A stretch of 64,000 nt of DNA from Lantana camara (GCA_037501455.1 CM074864.1:27646001-27710000), one strand, 5' to 3'; numbered from the stretch's first letter, positions 22,596-35,394 are shown. Program-made: numbers and translations. The notes: generated by a model not told the origin, from the sequence alone.

Positions 22596-23561
22596 CTCTA
22601 TCCTCAAATTCTTGATGGTGTCCAATTTGAAGCCTTTGTTTTCGTTCCCATTGTTTGTGATTCCTTGATTGATCACACGTCAAAACCATGTGATCCTTTG
22701 ACCCGCATGCATAACACTTCTTCAATCGATCCCAACACATGTTGTAAGCGTGATTAATTCCTCCACAATGTGCACACGGTTGAGGCTCTCTCTTTGTTCT
22801 TGAAGAATTTCCAACCTTATACTTCTTCCCACGGATCTTCTTTTTGGCTTGGATACCGGAATGTTAAAATCTTTCTCCCACTTGAAGGTTGGAGCAAAAT
22901 CTCAATTCATTTCTCAGTCCCGAATCCTCTTCTTCCTTTCCTCTTATAAATATTCGATTCTCAACTCTCAAAGATTTTGTTGTAGCTTTATCCCAGGTGC
23001 TCGTATTCTCCGCAATTAAAGCTTCATTAATCTCATCCCGAAGGCCTTCCATAAAATACTGTGCCCTCATCTCATCATTGCCCATAATGTGAGGCACGTA
23101 TGTACCTAGCCTCTCGAATTCATTGATGTACTCCACAACCGTTCCTTTTCCTTGTTTGAGGGCGAGGAATTCTTCAAATTTTGGTTTTGTAGAATAGTCG
23201 GTCTGTACCTTTTCGTAAACTCATGAACAAAGGCATCCCAAGTTAATCCTTCGCTCGTAACTTCAAATTGTGGGGCAATTCTTTTCCACCATTGTCTTGC
23301 TTGTCCTTGTAGAAGCAAAATAGCAAGGCGTGCCATATCTTGTGAGTTGCACGGCCATACTTCGAAAATACTTTCAACCTCGGATAACCATTCGTCAGCC
23401 CGAATGTCATCACCTTCACTGAATTGAGGAGGATTGAATATCCTGAAGTCTCGATATAAAGCCGCCATGGAATTCATAGGTTGCATTTCGGCACGTGGTT
23501 GCTCTTGATTGTAGTGATGCTGAGGTGATGGTTGATTGAGACCTTGACGACGTGGTGGCAT
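22596..23561 (-). pseudogene. gag: Element F gag (nucleocapsid with two CCHC knuckles), disrupted
   Basis: Encodes the structural Gag that packages element RNA. The start is MPPRRQG at 23561. The capsid part has the retrotransposon-gag pattern: NPPQFSEGDD, DEWLSEVESIFEV, LLQGQARQWWKR, TWDAFVHEFTKRY, then EYINEFERLGTY and AQYFMEGLRDEI in another frame. A single-base loss near 23195 shifts the frame, and a TAA lies at 22864-22862. Past it are two knuckles, CAHCGGINHAYNMC and CYACGSKDHMVLTC (about 22790-22690). No protease follows; the DPG motif seen in D and E is absent. Total length, about 320 codons, is normal for a chromovirus gag. With one shift and one stop it is recently dead, or possibly a variant copy. 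The downstream end is set at the candidate splice donor. Confidence 0.85.
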
Positions 23562-23810
23562 CCTGAAATTTTCACAACTACAATATAAATATATGCATGT
23601 TGGTTAGTATATGAGGATGACACATAATTAAAACAAGTAAGAGCAATCAAGAAATGCAATGCAACATAGTATGTAAAGCCATCAAGTAGTAAGAAATCAA
23701 GCATAAAGTTCAGAAAATTCATATTGCAATGCACACGTAACAACATTGTCCTATGCCATTCGACTTAGACCGACACGACACGACTTTGAGCCCAGGTTTT
23801 GCAACCTAGA

Positions 23811-23822
23811 GCTCTGATACCA
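23811..23822 (-). other. Primer binding site, element F
   Basis: GCTCTGATACCA on the plus strand, i.e. TGGTATCAGAGC on the minus strand, 8 bases from the end of the 5' LTR. Confidence 0.93.
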
Positions 23823-24337
23823 CTTTAGGATATAGCACCCCGCACTATGGCTCAACACGAGTAATGAAATGGGAAGTCCGCACCCGTTTCAAACCATAGC
23901 GAACGGGAGACAAAACAAAACAACCCTCTTAAGCTAGGCGGAACTTAGACCCTGCAAATATAACCAACCAAGGAAACAGAATGCAGCGGAAAATTAAAAT
24001 CCAAACACATGCATTGGCCACGGGCCTACAGAAATCAAACACATGAACCACCATCAGACTTGGGCTCCTCAGGCCTCTTTTTAACCCATAACAAATCCCG
24101 ACAAGGGCACTCCAATACCAAATGCATAAAGATTCAAATTCATAACTTACAAAGTCAAATCATACATAATTTAAATACATATGCGAGGTCAGAGACTCTT
24201 CTTACATAACTTGGCCGACTCAAAGACTCAACACAACTCCGCCTAGCTCGAAACTCCAACGCCAAACCTACACACTAAAAGTTGGGGAGGGAAAGGGTCA
24301 GTCTACAACTCGACTGAGTGAGGGCTACCCACACACG

Positions 24338-24338
<1 letters not shown>

Positions 24339-24378
<40 letters not shown>
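24339..24378. repeat. TA microsatellite
   Basis: A (TA)n run of about 40 bases in the F 5' LTR, longer than in the 3' LTR. Confidence 0.92.
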
Positions 24379-24383
<5 letters not shown>

Positions 24384-26177
24384 GAGCAAAGCATATTCCA
24401 ATCACACACAGTTCGTGAACTTGGGGATAGTTTTTGCACACCAAAGTTTTGCCCGTGCTACATACATATAGGAATTCTTAACCAAAACCGAACGAATTGA
24501 AGCTTCAAGGACCCATATCATATCAAATCATATCAAAGCATACCGAATAAAATCAAATCAAATCATAACCATTCATGTCAATTCATATCAATTCTTTTCT
24601 TTCATATTCAAAAGATCCATATTTTATCATAGTTAAGAATCTATCCCCGTTTCATGAACCCTGACAAAGCAAACATGCAAAACTCGGCGGGTACGAGTTA
24701 CAATTCCCCATCCTGGGCTCCTCATACGAATCGTGCAATCAAACATATCAATCAATCATGCATAACAATCATATACCTCCTTCTCCAGTGATGGAAGGGT
24801 TGCACGACCCAAACCATCCAATCAGACGAGAGGAGCGCGAACACTCAACCCTCAGGTTCCCATCACCCAACCAAACCTCCTGGTGGGTTCCGGGTTAGTC
24901 CTAACAATCATGTGGAGAGTGAGCACAGGGTTAACCGGCAACCCCTATGGTCGTCCCGGGTCACCCTTACCCACACCTCTTGGGCCCCAATCATCATTCA
25001 TTCATTCATTCCTAACCCGCTACTAATCAGTAATGTAACATATGTAAGATGCATACTTTACCTTGCCACAACCACGCTTTACATACCTCTCCATGTTAAA
25101 TCCTTAGCATATTCCTTTGCTCGTAGCGCCCGGCTCATACGAGGCATACGGTTTGGAGCGTGGTTTAGCATTACCAATCATAATGAATCAAATCAAATTA
25201 AATCAAGCATACGTAGGCTTGTACATTGCTCATCATACTTGGAAACGTATTACCATTTACAAATTTCATATCTCGCACATATTTACGTATAATAAAGGTG
25301 ATAGTTCGCATACTTTGAAAATGGGCACATTCATAGGGTTTAACTATAACCTAACCTCACCTTACACCGACGAAGCCAAGGACCAAACACGCGATTCACC
25401 CCAGAATCAAAACGGACTACGAAACACCACCCCGGGTGCACCTGAACAAACTAAAGACAAAACACAAGGCTTAGACTCACAATGAACCACATAAACGTAC
25501 GGCATATGCATTGACACTTAAAGAAATGCAAATACTTAGGAAAATCTTATTTTCAAATCAAACCCATGCAATTGAAGACATTACATAGCCCATCATAATC
25601 ATTTATAATCATATGTCACGTTCATATGCACAATTAAGGCATAATAGAAGGTAGAGATACGTAACAAAGTGCAAATATGTTTCATGCAAACAATTCACAT
25701 TACTTGAGTAACATATAATGCATATGAGAACAATTACATAATCATAAACATCATAAAACAAGTTAGGATCAATTTTGGAGGTGGAAAGGTACGAGAAAAA
25801 TGGAATAAAAACATGAAAAAGAGTTCCGAGTGAAAACGGGCAAAAGCTGACAGTTTTTCAAAATGGATACGTTGTGGGAAAATGATCATAAATTTAGTTT
25901 GACAAATGGGAATTAAGTTTTGTTTCTTGTAAATGAAATTAGACACATATATCTTTTAAATGGTATATGGCACAAATCGTGATTCAAAGCGAGGCGAAAA
26001 TGGCGTAGGTACAAAGTTGAACGAATGCAGAATGTCGATAAAGTAGCGACACCAAATTAAAACGGTTATATCTCACAATCTAGAACAAATTGTGGGGTAA
26101 TTCCAATTGGATATTTTTCTAGACTCAATAAGGTTGAACATATCCAAAAATCAGCTCAATCCGAGGTCATATGATGG

Positions 26178-26310
26178 GGTACCCGGCCGGGGAAATATAA
26201 GGTAGAAATTTACCTGGCCAGGGAGAGTAGTGCAGAAAACTTTCTGCACTAAAGTACCCGCCCGGGTACTTTTGTGCGAAAAAATCTACCCGCCCGGGTA
26301 GATTTTCTGG
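26178..26310. repeat. CCCGCCCGGG palindrome module, F 5' LTR
   Basis: The same units as 19885-20020 with point differences, for example ACCCGGCCGGGGAA here against ACCCGGCCGGGAAA there. Confidence 0.8.
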
Positions 26311-27301
26311 GCAGCAAAAATGGCAGAAACAAGGGCTAAACACGAGAGGAACAAAAATTGACCAAAACCACCTCAAAACTCATCCAAATGTAATGAAAAT
26401 CAAGGTATAAGTTCATATAAACATGCCCTACAACATAGCTCAAGTTCAAGGCAAGAAATCAAGTATATAACAAGTTGCCATTAAAGCTCATCCAAGCTCC
26501 ATTAATGGAGTTTCAAGCAAGAAGCAACCAACAACAAGAATTTATACAAATATACAATAAAGAAGCTCAAAGAAACAATATATATCAATCTTGGGCCATA
26601 TAATCCAAGTATGAGAGCAAGAGAGCAAATATACACAAGAATGTTGCTATTCATGTTCTTCTCCACATGATCACCAAGGCAAGGTTTCAAGAATAAACAA
26701 TCGGATAGAATGAAAGTTCACGTTGCAAGGAGTCATAATCTTACCTCGATTGGTAGGAGAAATGAAAAATGAAGGTGATCTTGAGCTTTAAGGTTGAAGA
26801 ATGGGGTTAGGGCTTGAAGTCCCTTCTTGTTCCTTCTCTCTGGGGAAACGTAGGAAATGGGAGAAAAAGAAGAGAATTTTCAGCTCTTTAAGAGCTGAAA
26901 CGGGTCGGGTTTGGGGCAAAAAGGGTCGGGTCAAAAGGCCCGGTCCAAACGGATCGGATTTTAAAACGGTAGGGCTATCAAACGGCTTTAGAAAATAAAA
27001 AAGGTTAATTCATCGAGTCCGAATCACCGAAACGAACTAAATGACAAGGTTCGAGTTCGTATTCGAATTCCCGAGCTCAAGATAGCCATGAAGGCCAAAA
27101 CATCCTAATTAAAATTAGGTCCCTTAATTTGCAAATATTGGGCAATTGATCCCAAGAATATTTAATTAAATTCTAATGCGCACGTAATAAAATAAAATTC
27201 ACGTTGACACATAAACATGCAAATCACATAATTTACAGAAATTACGGAATTAAACTCACTCATGACGCCTTACCTGGAAAACTGAAAAGCGGGGCGTCAT
27301 A

Positions 27302-29142
27302 ATTAAACACAATTACTAATCACTTAGGTCACGCAAGGCAGATAATAAGTGTCGATTACAACCATATCAAAGGACAACAAAATAGTCGATTAAAAAATCA
27401 TATAGCATTAAGGAATTATTTAAATTTAAATTATATGTATGCATATGCCATGAATGTTTTATGTACCGGCCACCAATGTCGGGAGTTTTGAAGTTGGTAG
27501 CTTGTTGGCCTAAGATATGGTCTGGTCCAAAAGTTGGCTCGGTACCTGACTTGTCCCCAGTATCTTTAGTGTGTTCAATGACAAGATGATAAACCCTTTT
27601 ATAATTCTATTTTGGCTTTTAATGCTTCTAACCTTCTTCAATCCTTCGTCAATCACCTATAATCTTCTTTCGGGAAGACCAATTCTTTTAAGTAATCAAG
27701 CATTGACCTCCCCGTATACTTTTAGAACATTCATCCCGGAGTCAGGTCCATAACTACTCTCTTTGCCCATATTGGAGTCTACCATATTCTCGAAGGCAAC
27801 TACTCTTGGCAACCTTTGAAAGTTGAATCCCGATCTGAAGATATTAATCCTTGAAGTCTATCTGAACACGAGTCCTTTCCCATCTTCTTCTTAAGTTATC
27901 CCTTCATCCTCCTAAAGCCTTTATGTGTGCATTCGGTTTCCGGCCCATTCAAATTCCCTGGTCGAGGATAAAACATTCTTAATGATTCTTGAAGTTTGAT
28001 CCAAGTCCTTCAAAGATCACCCCTCTAGATTCATCTCATCTTATATTTCCTTCTAGGTTATCATGGAAAAATAACTGATAACTTAATAACATCTGCTTTG
28101 TTATGTGTCATCCGAATCCCCCTCTAATACGTAATTAGATTAACCTCTATTGACACCATCCTATTATATGATAGCTTGATCCGGTTTCCTTGTACCAACG
28201 CAGATTTAAGAGTTCACAGAAGCTCCCTCATAATTCCATCATCTAAAACTATATATATAAATATATATATATAAAAGAGATTAAAGAATTTAAATATGAC
28301 ATATGATGCACGTGTTATGAATGCAATACACCTGGCACCGTAGTGGTAAACTTTGGCTTGGCAACTTGTTTTTCATTTCCTTAAGTACAGGCTTGCCTCG
28401 GATTTATTCATCATGGCTTGCTTACCCACGGTCTTCTAAATCTTCAAAGTTTCCTTGTATCAACTTATGTGTTCCCGCGATCCGAAACTGAGGTCCCTCA
28501 AACCCAACTTCTTCTATGCCCATAAAATCAGCATCTTGACTCCCCTAAAAGGATTGATCACAATTGATGTTCCAAACCCTACTCTTAGTTGTCAATCTAC
28601 TCAATGTTCCCTTCACTATTCTTTATGAGTTCAATGATTGGATGAACTTATTCTCCAATTGCTTACACTTGCGCACATAATTTCCCGTCAACAGCTCTTT
28701 GCCTTTCTTTATCATTTCCATTTATTGCTATACGTCTCCCAATTCGAACTCACAACGCGATAATTCAGCTTGGGTCTGGAGAATAAACTTCAAGCCGACC
28801 GAAGATAGAACCCTTGGCATCTTAGCTCTCCATGAACTTGAAATCGCCATATCCATCGGTTCTCACTAACTCCTTCTTCTACTCCGAATCCTACCTTCCA
28901 CTCCTAGCGAAGAGATATTCTCTCTTGACTCTAGGCTTAGGAATTGGCAAAACATGGTCTTCAACCTGAGTAAAGCTGCTACCAATAGAAACCTCACAAA
29001 AGTGAAGTATAGATGGTCCATCATAATTGTTGATCTTCCAGGCACTATTGAGAACCGACATCCTTCCTTGTGGTTCCTATCCTGACTTCTCTTTCATTGA
29101 GGCTCTTTGAAACAATGAGAGAGATCTTTGGTGCACCGTGGT
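27302..29142 (-). other. Element G internal region, right part, truncated
   Basis: Continues the LARD core of G beyond element F. Read on the minus strand it is purine-rich and aligns in patches with element A (GTGTAAGCAATTGG near 28670 with 4703; GGAATTAT near 28235 with 5812). Two intron-like spacers are visible on the minus strand: CCAG|GTGTATTGCATTC at 28331 to TTTTAG at 28243, containing ACACGTGCATC, and GGCCG|GTACATAAAAC at 27466, whose T-rich continuation received element F. No coding domain is recognised. The PBS and 5' LTR of G are missing; the sequence stops abruptly at 29142 against element D. Confidence 0.75.
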
Positions 29143-29287
29143 GTATGGTTTAAGGGTTAGCCCACCCAGCATAGCTTGTGTGTTTTCTCCCCGTTCGCCG
29201 TGATTTGGCACGTATATGGACTTTCCATTTCATATGCAGGTCAGGTCTCGGTGCAAAGAATGTGCTACCTTGCTCTTGGGTGCTACA
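29143..29287 (+). repeat. Element D 5' LTR stub
   Basis: Matches only the last 146 bases of the D LTR (51811-51956), beginning TGTATGGTTTAAGGG and ending GGGTGCTACA. The upstream 3.2 kb of LTR is missing. Confidence 0.88.
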
Positions 29288-29295
29288 TCCTTAAG

Positions 29296-29307
29296 TGGTA
29301 TCAGAGC
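29296..29307 (+). other. Primer binding site, element D
   Basis: TGGTATCAGAGC, 8 bases after the LTR end. Confidence 0.93.
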
Positions 29308-29502
29308 CTAGGGTTGCAAAACCCGGGCTCTCGTGTCGTGTCGAGTCAATCTAAGTCGTACGGCTTTAGGAATAATTTGTCAACGTGTTGCATATGCTTT
29401 TTTTTTATGTGCTTATGTGCTCTAAATTTCGATTTTGTTTGAATTAATTGAATTCTCATGTATGGACTAACATAGCATCCATTTCAGTGTTTCTTTGATA
29501 GG

Positions 29503-30470
29503 ATGCCTCCAAGAAGAGACAGACATAGGTCTCCAGATCGACACCGTCATTGTAACCGATCTCTGCCACCACAATAACAAGAGCCACAACTAGCCCTAAT
29601 GGATATGGGGAACTTTATGGAAGCAGTCTTTAACTATGTTGAGTATCGGAGAGCTCAAGCTCCCCCACTACCACAAGCTGAGCAACAATCGGCACCTCCA
29701 CCAAACAATAGGGATTCTCATGGGGTATTTTTGAGCTATAATCCCTATCGATTTTTGGGTTCTATTGATGATGCTGTTTCGGAAGGATGGTTGACAAGGA
29801 TTGAGAGGATCTTCAGTGTGCGACATTTCACCACGCAGGAGAAGACTCAATTCGCTATTTTTCAATTAGATGGTGAGGCCTATGATTGGTGGGAACGAAC
29901 GAGAGAGAGACTTGAGGTTGATGGGGAGAAAGTGACGTCGAAAGTGTTCAAAAGGGAATTTCGACAATGTTTTGTGCCGGAAGTGGTAAGGGAAGAAAGG
30001 AACAGGAAGTTATGGATCTGAAGCAGGGCACTCGCTCGGTGGCCCAATATCTTGCAGCTTTTAACAGGCTTGGGAAGTATGCTCCTTATATCACTCGGGA
30101 TGAGAAGAGGAAAGCAACGAAGTTTATTGGGGGCTTGAAGCAGGACTTAAGACACAGTCCAGCCGGTCATAACTTCGAGTCCTTTGCCGACACTGTACAG
30201 AGGGCTTTGGTGCAAGAGGAGGAATACAAGAAGAAGGATTCGGTTTATAGGGCACCGATGGGATAAGGCTCCGGATAGTTCGGGAAAGAGGCCCATGATT
30301 CAAGCTACTCCCCCACCCAAGGGTCCTTTTAGGAGACCCGAAATACAAGGTAAGCCTCACAAGCTCCAAAGGCTCTACCAATGGCACCGGCATCTAAAAC
30401 ATCACACCAAGATATACCTCCACGTACCCATTGTGGAGGACCGACCCACACTTACAATAATTGCCGAAGA
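29503..30470 (+). pseudogene. gag: Element D gag, disrupted
   Basis: Chromovirus Gag beginning MPPRRDRHRSPDRH at 29503, with proline/glutamine-rich spacer, SYNPYRFLGSIDDA, GWLTRIERIFSV, LDGEAYDWWERT and FKREFRQCFVPE. After a one-base shift near 29995 it goes on with LKQGTRSVAQYLAAFNRLG and FIGGLKQDLRH. The single knuckle-like region reads CLICGKGDHMVDDC, preceded by a degenerate CGGPTHTYNNC. Lesions: in-frame TAA at 29575, the shift near 29995, and a second shift or stop near 30266. D2 at 52174 is the sister copy. The protein would bind and pack element RNA; this copy cannot make it intact. Confidence 0.85.
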
Positions 30471-33400
30471 AGATTGAGTTTGTGCCTCATTTGTGGAAAA
30501 GGTGATCACATGGTGGATGATTGTCCTGACATGGCTCCAGGGTTTCAAAGAGGAGTTCCAAGGCCTATGATCCGAGCACATCCTTATGCTTTTAAGGGTG
30601 AGGAGCAAGATGTAGAGGTTGATCCAACCGCCGTGGTGGAAGGTACCATATGCATTCATACCATGAACATTCATGCGCTTTTCGATCCAGGTGCCAAGCA
30701 TTCCTTTATTTCATGTGATTTAGCTGCTACTGTGTGCTTGCCTGTTACCTTCTTAAATTCTTGTTGTTTATTGAATTCTCCTCTTGGAGGAAGTTTGCAG
30801 ACAGATCAAGTGATTCAGGGTTGCACAGTGGGTTTAGAAGGTAAAGATTACCCGGAAGATTTCATTGTGATGCCTACGAAGAAGTATGGGGTTATTTTAG
30901 GTATGGATTGGTTGTTCAGGCATCGGGCCAAGGTTGATTGTTTTACAAAGAAGATTATACTGGGTGAAGATTTGATTGTTGGTGTTGGCTCGAAAACGGT
31001 ACCTCTTTTGTACTTTTTAGAAGCTCATAAATTGGTAAGAGAGGGAGCAACGGGATTTATTGCTTATCTTCTCAATAAGCCGAAAGATCAAGCCAAGCTT
31101 GAGGATACAACCGTTGTAAAGGAATTTCCCGATGTTTTTCTGGAGAATTTGGGTTCGTTGCCATCGGATCGTAAGATTGAATTTCTAATAGACTTACATA
31201 TATTTTAAGACCCCTTATCGGATGGCACCGGCCGAATTGAAAGAATTAAAGATTCAGCTTGAAGAGTTACTTAAGATCGGGTATATTCGGCCAAGTTCTT
31301 TACCTTGGGGTGCACCGGTTCTTTTCGTCAAGAAAAAGGATGGGACTCTAAGAATGTGTATTGATTACCAACAGATGAATCAGATGATGATAAAGAACAA
31401 GTATCCTTTTCCCCACATTGAGGATTTATTCGATATGTTGCAAGGTTTAGGGGTGTATTCAAAATTGGACTTGAGACAAGGATACTATCCATTGAAGATT
31501 AGGGAAAAGGATATTCCCAAGATGGGATCTAACACTCGGTATGGGCATTACGAATTTCTAGTGATGCCTTTCGGATTGACTAATGCTCCGGCTGCTTTTA
31601 TGGATATTATGCATAGGATTTTTTGATCTTATCTCGACAAGTTTGTGGTTATATTTATTGACGATATTCTTGTTTATTCGAGGACTCCGGAAGATCATAC
31701 TGGACACCTCAGAATTTTGTTGGACACCTTAATAGAACACCGGTTATATGCTAAGTTTAGCAAATGCTAGTTTTGGATTGAGCAGGTAGCATTTCTAGGC
31801 CACATTATTTCAAGGAAAGGTCAGGAAGTAGATCCTTCGAAGATTGAGACAGTTACTCAATGGCAAAGGCCGAAGAATGCCTCAGAAGTAAGAAGTTTCT
31901 TGGGTCTTACTAGCTATTATCAGAGATTCGTGCAAAACTTTTCAAAGATTGCTGCTCCTTTGACCCGATTGACTAAGAAAGAGGCTAAATTTGAGTGGGA
32001 TGAGGCATGTGAGGCGAGCTTCTAGATCTTGAAGGAAAAGTTGACAACTGCACCCGTGTTAGCACTTCCCGAAGGTACAGAAGGATATACAGTTTATACG
32101 GATGCCTCAAAGGAGGGTTTGGGATGTGTTTTGATGCAGAATGGAAAAGTAATTGCCTACACCTCGAGGAAGCTGAAGGAACATGAACAAAACTACCCCA
32201 CTCATGATCTCGAATTAGCAGCGATAATCTTTGCTTTGGGTAAGTGGAGACAATATCTTTATGGAGTATCTTTCGAGATCTTTTCCTATTGCAAGAGTCT
32301 CTAGTATTTATTCTATCAGAAGGAGTTGAACAAGAGACAACGGCGTTGGATGGAAATTCTAGCGGATTTTGAGTGTACAATAAAATACCATCCTGGCAAA
32401 GCCAACGTGGTCACGGATGTGCTTAGAAGGAAGGCTAGCATGTCCAATGTGAAAGTGGAAATTGAAGATGAGGATGAATCGTTCAAGTTAAGGGCGTGTA
32501 TTCGGAATATTACGGTTCAACCTGATCTTCAGCAAAGATTATTTGAGGCTCAAAGAATTGATCTCGAGATTCAGAAATTAGCAAAGAAAGCTCGAGCTGA
32601 TCCAGAGTGTCCATTTGGGTTTGATGATATGGGACTTTTGAGATTTAAGACTAGGGTTGTTGTGCCCAGAGAATTGAAACGGATCATTCTTGAAGAAGCC
32701 CATCAGTCAAGGTATTCGATACATCCCGGAGGGAATAAAATGTACCAGGATCTTAAGCAATTCTATTGGTGGAACGGTTTGAAACGGGATGTAATCAACT
32801 TTGTTAAGCATTGTTTGACTTGTCAAGTGGTGAAAGCGGAACACCAAAAGACATCGGGGCTACTTCAACCATTACCGATCCTAGAGTGGAAATGGCAACA
32901 TATTACTATAGATTTCGTTTCGGGTTTACCGAGAGTGAAAGGAGGACTTGATGGGATTTGGGTAATTATGAACCGTTTGATGATGCCAGCTAATTTTCTT
33001 GCCATTAGGATGTCCGATAAAGTGAGTAAACTAGCCAAGAAATATTGTGATGAAATTGTCAGACTTCATGGAGTACCGGTTAGTATCATGTCGGATCGAG
33101 ATCCAAGGTTTACTTCAAGGCTTTAGCAAAAGCTTCAGAAAAATTTGGGATCAAGACTCCAATTTAGCACAGCTTTCCATCCCCATACAGATGGGCAGTC
33201 TGAGAGATTAATTAAGTACTTGGAGGACATGTTGAAAGCGTCTACATTGGATTTTCAGAGCTCGTGGAATGAGCAGTTGCCATTAATCGAGTTTGCTTAC
33301 AATAATAGCTATCAAGCCTCGATAGAGATGGCACCCTATGAAGCTCTTTACGGACGTAAGTGCAGGTCTCCGATGTTCTTTGATTTGAAAGAGTGGAACT

Positions 33401-33504
33401 AGACCAAACAAGAGGGCATGAAAAGAGGGGAAAAGAGGCAAAAACTCTCTAAAGCAGTTCAAGATACAATAGACAAGGTCCAAATAATTATACAACGAAG
33501 AAAG
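30471..33504 (+). pseudogene. pol: Element D pol, 5' part (PR-RT-RNaseH-IN), disrupted and split by element E
   Basis: Aspartic protease with FDPGAKHSFIS (Lys where Thr is usual) and GVILGMDWL at 30680-30930. Reverse transcriptase about 31222-31800 with [36 protein letters not shown] and catalytic FIDDILVYS. RNase H about 32070-32400 ([24 protein letters not shown]). Integrase HHCC zinc region (SIHPGG..CLTCQ) and core with ITIDFV, SDRDPRF and GQSERLIKYLEDML. Lesions: a shift near 31200 from a deletion of about 14 bases relative to D2, then in-frame stops at 31624, 31768, 32023, 32302, 33124 and 33400. The frame runs into element E at 33504 and resumes at 48088. Confidence 0.9.
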
Positions 33505-34585
33505 TGTAACAGCCCAAAACAGGGCCTGGATGAAAACAGTAAGTTAAGGGCATTGGTAAAGCATTTATAGACCGTGATCCAACTTTTTGAATCATCATGC
33601 ATTGCATTCTTACATGAACTTTGTGGTCGTATATGATCTGACATGCTTTAAGGGGGAATTCTTGACCTTTGATTCAGTTTACTATTCATAACCCGAGCCT
33701 ACCTTGTTCATAATGCTACTCGAACCCTAGAAGTTCATCACACATGTTTCCCAATCGTTTGAACTTGTTTCCCGAGCTCAGAAAGTCTTTCTTGAGCCAT
33801 AAGGGTATTTTTGGAACTTACCGACCAAAGTTACTATTCATCAAAAAATGAGCTTTTGATTCTGATACCTTTTCCTACCCAAGTTATAGTCGAATCGATC
33901 CTTGAGTCGAGACGAGTCTTTTGAAATCACTCTTGGCTTGGAAATCCATTCTGGAACTTTGTTTTATTGAAAACGTTTTTGAAAACCCTAGTTTACTATT
34001 CCTTTTACGAACGATTTTCATTCGGAAAATGTTTTCTCTTCGGATTTGCACTACTTGAGCTATTTCAAGATTTGTGAGATGTTTTACAACTCTTGATTCA
34101 AACCCTAGCTTGAAATTTTGAAGCGCACGCTTGTACGTGAGAATTCACTATTCATCCTACGTTTTCAACTTTTTAACGGTAAAACGTTTTATAGTCGATT
34201 TTGGACTCAAAACGCTTCTCGATTTATTTCTTGAATTTTGGAAGCAATCCGGACTTGAAAATCATTCTAGAAAGTCGTTTTTCACTCGTGTTGAGTTTCG
34301 AGCTCAAAACTTTTATTCACTAAAACTAATGTATCTTTCAAACGGTAAATCCGATTTCAACGAATGAATATGCGTTTCGAAGCTAATTTTCTTGCCGTCG
34401 GAATGGTTATACTTCCAGACACTTATTCTCGAGTCTTGGGCAACGAAATTACATAAATACCCCCAGCAGTCCCATTTTACCTTCATAATCCCTAAAGCTT
34501 CTAGAAGATACAAGTGGATGAACTCTTGTTTTGCTCTCCTACCCTTAAGCCATCTCTATTTGCAAGGTGAGGGGCTTCTTCACAA

Positions 34586-34596
34586 CTATAAATACC
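34586..34596 (+). promoter_or_regulatory. TATA box, element E 5' LTR
   Basis: CTATAAATACC is a textbook plant TATA box, kept in the 3' LTR at 45003. Transcription would start about 30 bases downstream, near the TTCATTCCTTGCTC stretch. Confidence 0.7.
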
Positions 34597-35394
34597 CCTC
34601 CAATGGCATTTCATTCCTTGCTCAAAGTTGTGTTGACAACACCCTTTCTTCTCTCCCTCTCCCCCTCTTTGCCGTCGGCCACCCCCCCTTGTAGCTAGGT
34701 TAGTTTGTTTTGTTTTTATGTTATGTTTAGTTTAGTTTATGTTTTATGTTATGGTATGTTTATATTATGTCTAGGTTGGGTCTTAGGGTCTTCCCTAAGC
34801 CATATAGGATTTTATTTTATGCATTTATTATATAGTTTTCATGATATGTTTGAATAGTTGTTTATATGTTTTAATTGTTTAGTATATGCTTGAATATGTT
34901 ATGAATTGCTCTAGTATATGCTATGATCATGTGATATGGTTGTTATATTATGAGAATTAATGCATGATTATGGAATTTAAATTATGTTCATGCATGTTAG
35001 CTAATGGAATAGTGATTTACAATTAATTATGTCACAACTTGTTACATGTTGATATTGAATTAAATTGTTACATGTTACATGCCTAAAAGTTCATGATATA
35101 TGATATGATATGATATATGTTGTGACATGTTGTCACATGGTTATATGATTCTTGAATTATGGATTGAGCTTATGATATGATATGGATTAATGGATTAGTA
35201 CCTTGATCACATGTTATACACTTTAATAGTTTTACATGTTATGACCTAAGATAGATTAGTGTTTCATAACTTGATCTTATGCCTTAATTGGATCTCTTAA
35301 CCATAGGTTATACCTTTAACCTAGATCACTCTTGCTTATTATAACATGGACTTGAAACTATAGGTTATAATCAAGATCATAATTTTATTAGGGG

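Larger units (their letters stand above)
17576..27301 (-). mobile_element. Element F: minus-strand gag-only gypsy element, full length
   Basis: A complete element with ATTAA duplications at 17571-17575 and 27302-27306. LTRs are 17576-21010 and 23831-27301, with a 2.8 kb internal region between. On the minus strand: PBS, gag with two zinc knuckles, a non-coding tail with intron-like spacers, PPT. There is no protease, RT or integrase. The LTRs are very similar by eye; differences include a 23-base deletion near 23844 between GCAC repeats, an extra 45 or so bases near 24885-24930, and a longer TA run. Such elements need pol from a partner. F is probably among the younger insertions here. Confidence 0.93.
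23831..27301 (-). repeat. Element F 5' LTR (minus)
   Basis: A near copy of 17576-21010. On the minus strand it starts TATGACGCCCC at 27301 and ends GGGGTGCTATA at 23831; both terminal dinucleotides carry one transition (TG to TA, CA to TA). Landmarks on the minus strand: donor GAG|GTAAGA at 26743, palindromes 26178-26310, CAGTC hairpin 24299-24316, acceptor at 24268 (TGTAG rather than TGCAG). Confidence 0.92.

Noticed and set aside
24009..25485. Chain of small plus-strand frames in F 5' LTR, with partners near 18828
   Set aside because: Antisense to element F and shared only through LTR identity; no domain.
27571..27753. Short frame in the G internal region
   Set aside because: Antisense to element G, 60 codons, no motif; adjacent sequence has stops in all frames.
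34392..34694. 100-codon frame over the TATA box in LTR E, with a 113-codon partner at 44809-45150
   Set aside because: Duplicated only by the LTR pair and it covers the promoter; no evidence of coding.
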